DNA from: Geomonas edaphica
GTDB taxonomy: Bacteria; Desulfobacterota; Desulfuromonadia; Geobacterales; Geobacteraceae
Assembly (NCBI RefSeq): GCF_004917075.1
Contig: NZ_SSYB01000004.1
Location: 956,546 to 1,020,545 of the forward strand
Direction: 5' to 3'
DNA: 64,000 bases
The notes under the pieces were generated by a model, which saw only the letters and a list, made by a program, of their open reading frames with translations, was not told the DNA's origin and did not search any database. The position numbers and the translations under genes were made by a program. Positions 60,264 through 64,000 of this stretch are shown here, in pieces; the first letter of the stretch is position 1, and every line of letters starts with the position of its first letter.

Positions 60264-61397
60264 TTGCAGAACAGACATAAAGCTACAAATCCCGCAGCGG
60301 CATACCTCATCACCGACCAAAAGACCCTGGATGAACTCGTCGAGCGGCTCGCGAAAGAGACGGTTCTGGCTTTCGACCTCGAGGCCGACTCGCTGCACCA
60401 CTACACCGAGAAGGTCTGCCTGATCCAGGTCTCTTCCGAGCAGGAAAACCGCCTGATCGATCCGTTGGCCGATCTCGATGTGAGGGTGCTCGCCCCTATC
60501 TTCGCGAACCCCGCCATCAAGAAGATCTTCCACGGCGCAGACTACGACATGCGTTCGCTGTACCGCGACTTCGGCATCGAGGTCGTGAACCTGTTCGACA
60601 CCATGATCGCCAGCCAGTTCCTCGGCGAGAGCGAGTTCGGCCTTGCGGCGCTGCTGAAGAAGCGTTTCGGGGTGGAGTTGGACAAGCGTTACCAGAAGGC
60701 GGACTGGAGCAAGCGTCCCTTCTCGCCGGAGATGCTGGAATACGCCATGAAGGACACCTCCCTCCTCATCCCGCTTTACCGTCAGCTCGAGCAGGAACTG
60801 GTCGGCAAGGGGCGGCTCACCTGGGTGGAGGAGGAATCGGAGCTGGTGGCCGGTGTGCGTTCCCCTTCACGCGAAGGGGAGCTCATGTGTCTGCGCTTCA
60901 AGGGTGCCAACAAGATGAAGCCGCGCGAGCTTGCCGTCCTCGAGGAGCTCTTGAAGTTTCGCGACGAGAAGGCGCGCAGCGCCGACGTCCCCCCTTTCCG
61001 TATCCTGAGCAACGACCTGCTGCGCGAGCTAGCGGAGAAGCAGCCGAGGAACAACTTCGAGCTGGTCGGCATCCACAGCATGTCCTCGAAGCTGATCGAA
61101 CGCCTGGGTCGCGGCCTGTTGCAGGCGGTCGTCGCCGGCCTTGCGGTGCCGCAGGATAAGCTCCCCCAGGTCCAGCAGTCGCGTCGTCCGGTGCTGGACC
61201 GGATCCAGGATGAAAAGGTGAAGCGCCTCAAGGTCTGGCGCGAGGCGAAGTCGGCCCAGCTAGGGCTCGGCGTCGGTCTTGTCGCCAACAATACGCTTCT
61301 GGAGGCCCTGGCCGAGCCCGGCTCCTCCCATAACGCGCTTTTGAAGCGCTGGCAGCGCGAGGCCTTTGGCGACGAGCTGGTCTCGCTCATTTCCTAA
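60264..61397 (+). CDS. rnd: ribonuclease D
   Basis: A 377-residue 3'-5' exoribonuclease of the DEDDy type: FDLEADSL (Asp-x-Glu), HGADYDMRSLYRDFG, NLFDTMIAS and YAMKDTSLLI (Tyr-x3-Asp). An HRDC domain follows at about residues 210-290 (KPRELAVLEELLKFRDEKAR). It trims tRNA 3' ends and other small RNAs. The TTG start at 60264 is the only one with a ribosome-site-like GGAG before it; no better ATG lies upstream in frame. A terminator follows. Confidence 0.9.
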   Translation: MQNRHKATNPAAAYLITDQKTLDELVERLAKETVLAFDLEADSLHHYTEKVCLIQVSSEQENRLIDPLADLDVRVLAPIFANPAIKKIFHGADYDMRSLYRDFGIEVVNLFDTMIASQFLGESEFGLAALLKKRFGVELDKRYQKADWSKRPFSPEMLEYAMKDTSLLIPLYRQLEQELVGKGRLTWVEEESELVAGVRSPSREGELMCLRFKGANKMKPRELAVLEELLKFRDEKARSADVPPFRILSNDLLRELAEKQPRNNFELVGIHSMSSKLIERLGRGLLQAVVAGLAVPQDKLPQVQQSRRPVLDRIQDEKVKRLKVWREAKSAQLGLGVGLVANNTLLEALAEPGSSHNALLKRWQREAFGDELVSLIS

Positions 61398-61424
61398 AGA
61401 GCGTACATAATCGATGTGCCTAAG

Positions 61425-61453
61425 AGGCGGGTTCCTGTGAACCCGCCTTTTTT
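61425..61453 (+). terminator. intrinsic terminator after rnd
   Basis: AGGCGGGTTC and GAACCCGCCT form a perfect 10-bp stem with loop CTGT, and a T-run follows. Confidence 0.9.
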
Positions 61454-61495
61454 CGTAGATGAGACCCGCCGGCCGCTGATTTCCATTAGAACTCC

Positions 61496-61523
61496 TTGTG
61501 CGCGGCAAGGGGTGTTGTATAAA
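61496..61523 (+). promoter_or_regulatory. predicted promoter of the DUF72 gene
   Basis: TTGTGC (61496-61501) and TATAAA (61518-61523) are separated by 16 bp, 40 bp before the start codon. Confidence 0.55.
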
Positions 61524-61562
61524 TATGAAGCTGGAGTGGGAAGGGACCGGGCGGGGGAGAAG

Positions 61563-62267
61563 ATGGCTCTATACGTAGGCACCAGCGGGTTCTCGTACGC
61601 GGCATGGAAGGGTAGCTTCTACCCAGAGCACCTCGCAGGGCAAAAGATGCTCGCTTTTTACGGGACGAGCTTCAACGGTGTGGAGATCAACAACACCTTC
61701 CACCGCATGCCGAAGCCCTCACTGCTGGAAGGGTGGCGCGGTGAGGTCCCGGAAGCTTTCCGTTTCGCGCTCAAAGCGCCGCAGAGCATCACCCATGTCC
61801 GGCGTCTGCGGGAGGTCGACGACGCGGTCTCTTACTTCTTCGATGTGGCCGGGGTGCTTGGAGAGCGGCTGGGGGCGGTGCTGTTTCAGATACCGCCAAG
61901 CCTTAAGAAGGACGTCCCCCTGCTGCACGATTTTTTGTCCCTGGTCCCTCCAGGGCGCCGGGTCGCCCTTCAGTTTCGCAACCGCTCCTGGTTCGACGAC
62001 GAGGTCTTCTCCCTGATGCAGCGAAACGATGCGGCGCTATGTCTGGTGGACAGCGAGGAAGACGAAGCGATGCCTGCGGTGGCGACTGCGGCGTGGGGAT
62101 ACCTGAGGCTCAGGCGTCAGGAGTACGGGGCTGCGGAATTGGGGAAGTGGGTGGATCTGGTCAACAGGCAGGGGTGGCGCGACGCCTTCGTCTTCTTCAA
62201 GCACGAGGATGCGGCAAAGGGACCGCTGTTCGCGCGACAGTTTCTCGATATCGTCGCGGGTGGATGA
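61563..62267 (+). CDS. DUF72 domain protein
   Basis: A 234-residue protein of the DUF72 (YecE) family, a TIM-barrel-like fold of unknown activity. Signatures are YVGTSGFSYAAWKGSFYP at the N terminus, FNGVEINNTFHRMP, FRFALKAPQSITH, VLFQIPPSLK and LQFRNRSWF. The ATG at 61563 follows GGGGGAGAAG; upstream extensions would cross the promoter and terminator. The end (AFVFFKHEDAAKGPLFARQF) is a variant of the usual family ending. Cytoplasmic, with no hint about partners; the next gene is on the same strand but separated by 91 bp. Confidence 0.88.
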   Translation: MALYVGTSGFSYAAWKGSFYPEHLAGQKMLAFYGTSFNGVEINNTFHRMPKPSLLEGWRGEVPEAFRFALKAPQSITHVRRLREVDDAVSYFFDVAGVLGERLGAVLFQIPPSLKKDVPLLHDFLSLVPPGRRVALQFRNRSWFDDEVFSLMQRNDAALCLVDSEEDEAMPAVATAAWGYLRLRRQEYGAAELGKWVDLVNRQGWRDAFVFFKHEDAAKGPLFARQFLDIVAGG

Positions 62268-62358
62268 GAAACCCGGGGCAACGAGCGCGCCCCTCATAAC
62301 GGCCAAGACAAGACCAAGGGCGGTGCAGGGCCGCGGAAAGCAAATAACGGAGGTACAG

Positions 62359-62685
62359 ATGAGTATCTGGAGCGTGGCGAAGATCGCGGCGACGAAGATC
62401 CCGTGGGGGAGGGTGTTCGAGAACCTCCCGGTGGTGGTGGAGATGGCGAACCGGGCCAAGGGGCGATTCATGGGGGACGGCGCTGCAAGCGACCTGGAGG
62501 CGAGGGTGCAGCAGCTCCACGAGGAGAACCGCAAACTGGAGAAGGCGCTTCTTGAGACCTCCGGGCACCTGCAACTTGCCGTTAAGACGCTGAAGGTGGT
62601 GCTGGCCCGTCAGAAAGTTTTGATGGCTGCGACGGCGGTTTCTTTGGTGGTGGCCATTGCAGCACTGGTGGTGGCGCTCAGCTAA
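62359..62685 (+). CDS. small coiled-coil membrane protein
   Basis: A 108-residue protein. Residues ~48-70 (LEARVQQLHEENRKLEKALL) form a heptad coiled coil, and the C-terminal 20 residues (MAATAVSLVVAIAALVVALS) are one membrane helix, so it would be tail-anchored with the coiled coil inside. Function unknown. The ATG at 62359 follows AACGGAGGTACAG; the longer form from 62209 overlaps the DUF72 gene and is not supported. Confidence 0.75.
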   Translation: MSIWSVAKIAATKIPWGRVFENLPVVVEMANRAKGRFMGDGAASDLEARVQQLHEENRKLEKALLETSGHLQLAVKTLKVVLARQKVLMAATAVSLVVAIAALVVALS

Positions 62686-62698
62686 GGATTATCACCTG

Positions 62699-63439
62699 CT
62701 ACCTGATGTCGCCCCAGTGGAACTGCAGGATCGAGACCATGGCAAGCCCCGCGGTCTCGGTGCGCAGGATCCGCTTGCCGAGGGTGACCGGGGTGAAACC
62801 GCAGGCGAGTGCCTCCTTTACTTCCTCAGGGCTCAAGCCCCCCTCAGGGCCAATGACAATCGCCACGCTCTTTGGCTCCGTGTGACGGGCCAGCGTTTCC
62901 CGCAGCGTGTTCTCGTCCTCCCCTTCCCACAAGAGCAGCTTCACATCCTGCCGCGACTCCTTGAGCACTTCCTTCAGATTCCCGCCTATCGCGACCCTCG
63001 GCGCGACACCACGCCCCGACTGCCGGGCCGCTTCCTGCACGATTTTCTCGAAACGCGCAAGTTTTCCTGCCGTCTTCTCGCCCCGAAATTTAACAATGGA
63101 GCGCGCGCCGTCGAAGGTGACCACCTCGGAGATGCCGAGCTCGGTGCACTTTTGCAGGATGAGGTCCAGCTTCTCCCCCTTTGGGAGCCCCTGGTAGAGG
63201 GTGATGCTGATGGCGGGTTCTTCTTCGGCAAGTGCGGCGCTCGCGGCGATGCGGACGGTGAGGGATTTTGCCCCCACCTCCGCGATGGTACCGCAGTGCC
63301 TCACCCCGCCGGCATCGATGAGCTCAACCTCGGCCCCTTCTTTGAGCCGCAGCACGCGGGCCATGTGCCGGTAGAGCTCACCGGTGACGACGGCTTCACC
63401 GTCACTGATGGCGTTGTCGCCCAGGAAAAAACTGCGCAT
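62699..63439 (-). CDS. rsmE: 16S rRNA (uracil1498-N3)-methyltransferase
   Basis: A 246-residue SPOUT-class methyltransferase. An N-terminal PUA-like region (MRSFFLGD, VTGELYRHMARVLRLKEG) is followed by the SPOUT knot with the SAM-binding IGPEGGLSPEEV near residue 197 and TLGKRILRTETAGL. It methylates U1498 of 16S rRNA. It lies four bases downstream of prmA on the minus strand, a pairing common in bacteria, so the two are probably one transcript. Confidence 0.93.
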   Translation of the reverse strand: MRSFFLGDNAISDGEAVVTGELYRHMARVLRLKEGAEVELIDAGGVRHCGTIAEVGAKSLTVRIAASAALAEEEPAISITLYQGLPKGEKLDLILQKCTELGISEVVTFDGARSIVKFRGEKTAGKLARFEKIVQEAARQSGRGVAPRVAIGGNLKEVLKESRQDVKLLLWEGEDENTLRETLARHTEPKSVAIVIGPEGGLSPEEVKEALACGFTPVTLGKRILRTETAGLAMVSILQFHWGDIR

Positions 63440-63442
63440 CCG

Positions 63443-64000
63443 CTACTGGGGTTTTCTCAGGGTAAGGCAGGACCACTCGGCCTCCCTGGGGTTTTCTACG
63501 AGGGTGAGCGAGGGGAAGCCGGCGAGAACGAGCTCTTCCTTCTCGGTCAGAATGCCGGAAAGGATGAGCCATCCGCCGGGGGCGACGCGGGAGATGAGCT
63601 GGTCGGAGAGGCGTACGAGTTCCTCGGCGAGGATGTTGGCGACGACCACGGGGTAGCTGCCCGGGAGTTTGCCGAGGTCCGTGGTGGATGCTGCCACCCG
63701 GTCGGCCACACCGTTTAGCTCGAGATTTTCCTGGGTGACGCGCACCGCCTCGGGGTCGATGTCGACGGCGGTAATGGCGCCGGCGCCGAGAAGGGCGGCG
63801 GCTATGCTGAGCACGCCGGAGCCGGTCCCGACGTCGAGAACGGGGGAGGGGAGCACGCCGCCGCAATGGTCGAGGGCGATCCGCTCCATCGACTCGAGGC
63901 ACATCTTGGTCGTGGGATGGGCACCGGTGCCGAACGCCATGCCGGGGTCGATCTGGATCACCAAGTCGCCTGCCACCTCCTGGTATTCCTCCCAGGTCGG
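63443..64000 (-). CDS. prmA: ribosomal protein L11 methyltransferase, 5' end outside the window
   Basis: The C-terminal part of PrmA. In-frame sequence continues to the window edge (PTWEEYQEVAGDLVIQIDPG), so the gene starts beyond 64000. Motifs present are DPGMAFGTGAHPTT, LDVGTGSGVLSIAAALLGA (SAM binding) and VVANILAEEL, the NxLA catalytic-loop element of this family. PrmA trimethylates L11. It is followed immediately by rsmE on the same strand. Confidence 0.93.
   Translation of the reverse strand, partial: PTWEEYQEVAGDLVIQIDPGMAFGTGAHPTTKMCLESMERIALDHCGGVLPSPVLDVGTGSGVLSIAAALLGAGAITAVDIDPEAVRVTQENLELNGVADRVAASTTDLGKLPGSYPVVVANILAEELVRLSDQLISRVAPGGWLILSGILTEKEELVLAGFPSLTLVENPREAEWSCLTLRKPQ

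Overview
The window looks like a chromosomal segment of a GC-rich deltaproteobacterium of the Geobacter/Geomonas/Citrifermentans type. The reasons are a five-heme secreted cytochrome c, two GEMM-I class (cyclic dinucleotide) riboswitches in front of surface or secreted protein genes, a futalosine-type menaquinone operon, a quinol-type nitric oxide reductase, and many secreted lipoproteins. This assignment is inferred from gene content; no 16S gene is present. I saw no insertion sequence, transposase, integrase or CRISPR array.

Layout. 1-12.1 kb: a class I methyltransferase, a CheX-like protein, TrmO, a TPR/GT41 glycosyltransferase, a PhnD-like binding protein overlapping a hybrid histidine kinase, a 995-residue protein of unknown function and an FkbM methyltransferase. 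12.5-21.7 kb: a multiheme cytochrome, a beta-propeller/phosphoesterase lipoprotein, a Tat-exported metallophosphoesterase, quinol NO reductase and a YaiI family protein. 22.15-35.3 kb: a GEMM-I-like riboswitch whose 3' conserved element is also one arm of an intrinsic terminator, followed by ten co-directional genes for exported proteins. Four of these are divergent paralogues of a family I do not recognise. With them are a zinc-dependent phospholipase C/P1 nuclease-like protein, a phospholipase B-like Ntn hydrolase, an exported Asp/Glu racemase-like protein, a DUF1214-like protein, a Cys-rich protein and a lipoprotein. This is the most novel part of the window.

35.3-38.9 kb: a tandem duplication of a beta-helix lipoprotein gene. 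Each copy has its own promoter and terminator and ends in tRNA-Pro sequence; the first copy ends in a degenerate half tRNA and the second in the intact tRNA-Pro(CGG). 39.0-52.5 kb, minus strand: five genes for DUF11-type surface proteins, including a 2304-residue protein with an OmpA domain and a predicted beta barrel. They lie behind a near-consensus c-di-GMP-I riboswitch with its own terminator. Four of the five end in almost the same C-terminal beta strand.

52.8-64 kb: a small lipoprotein, then the menaquinone operon (UbiD-, UbiA- and UbiX-like proteins, MqnE, MqnC), hisC, rnd, a DUF72 protein, a small coiled-coil membrane protein, rsmE and the 3' part of prmA.

How it fits together: two surface/secretome modules appear to be under separate second-messenger riboswitches, embedded in otherwise ordinary housekeeping and respiratory genes. 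Ligand identity, switch direction and enzyme activities are inferences and are marked as such.
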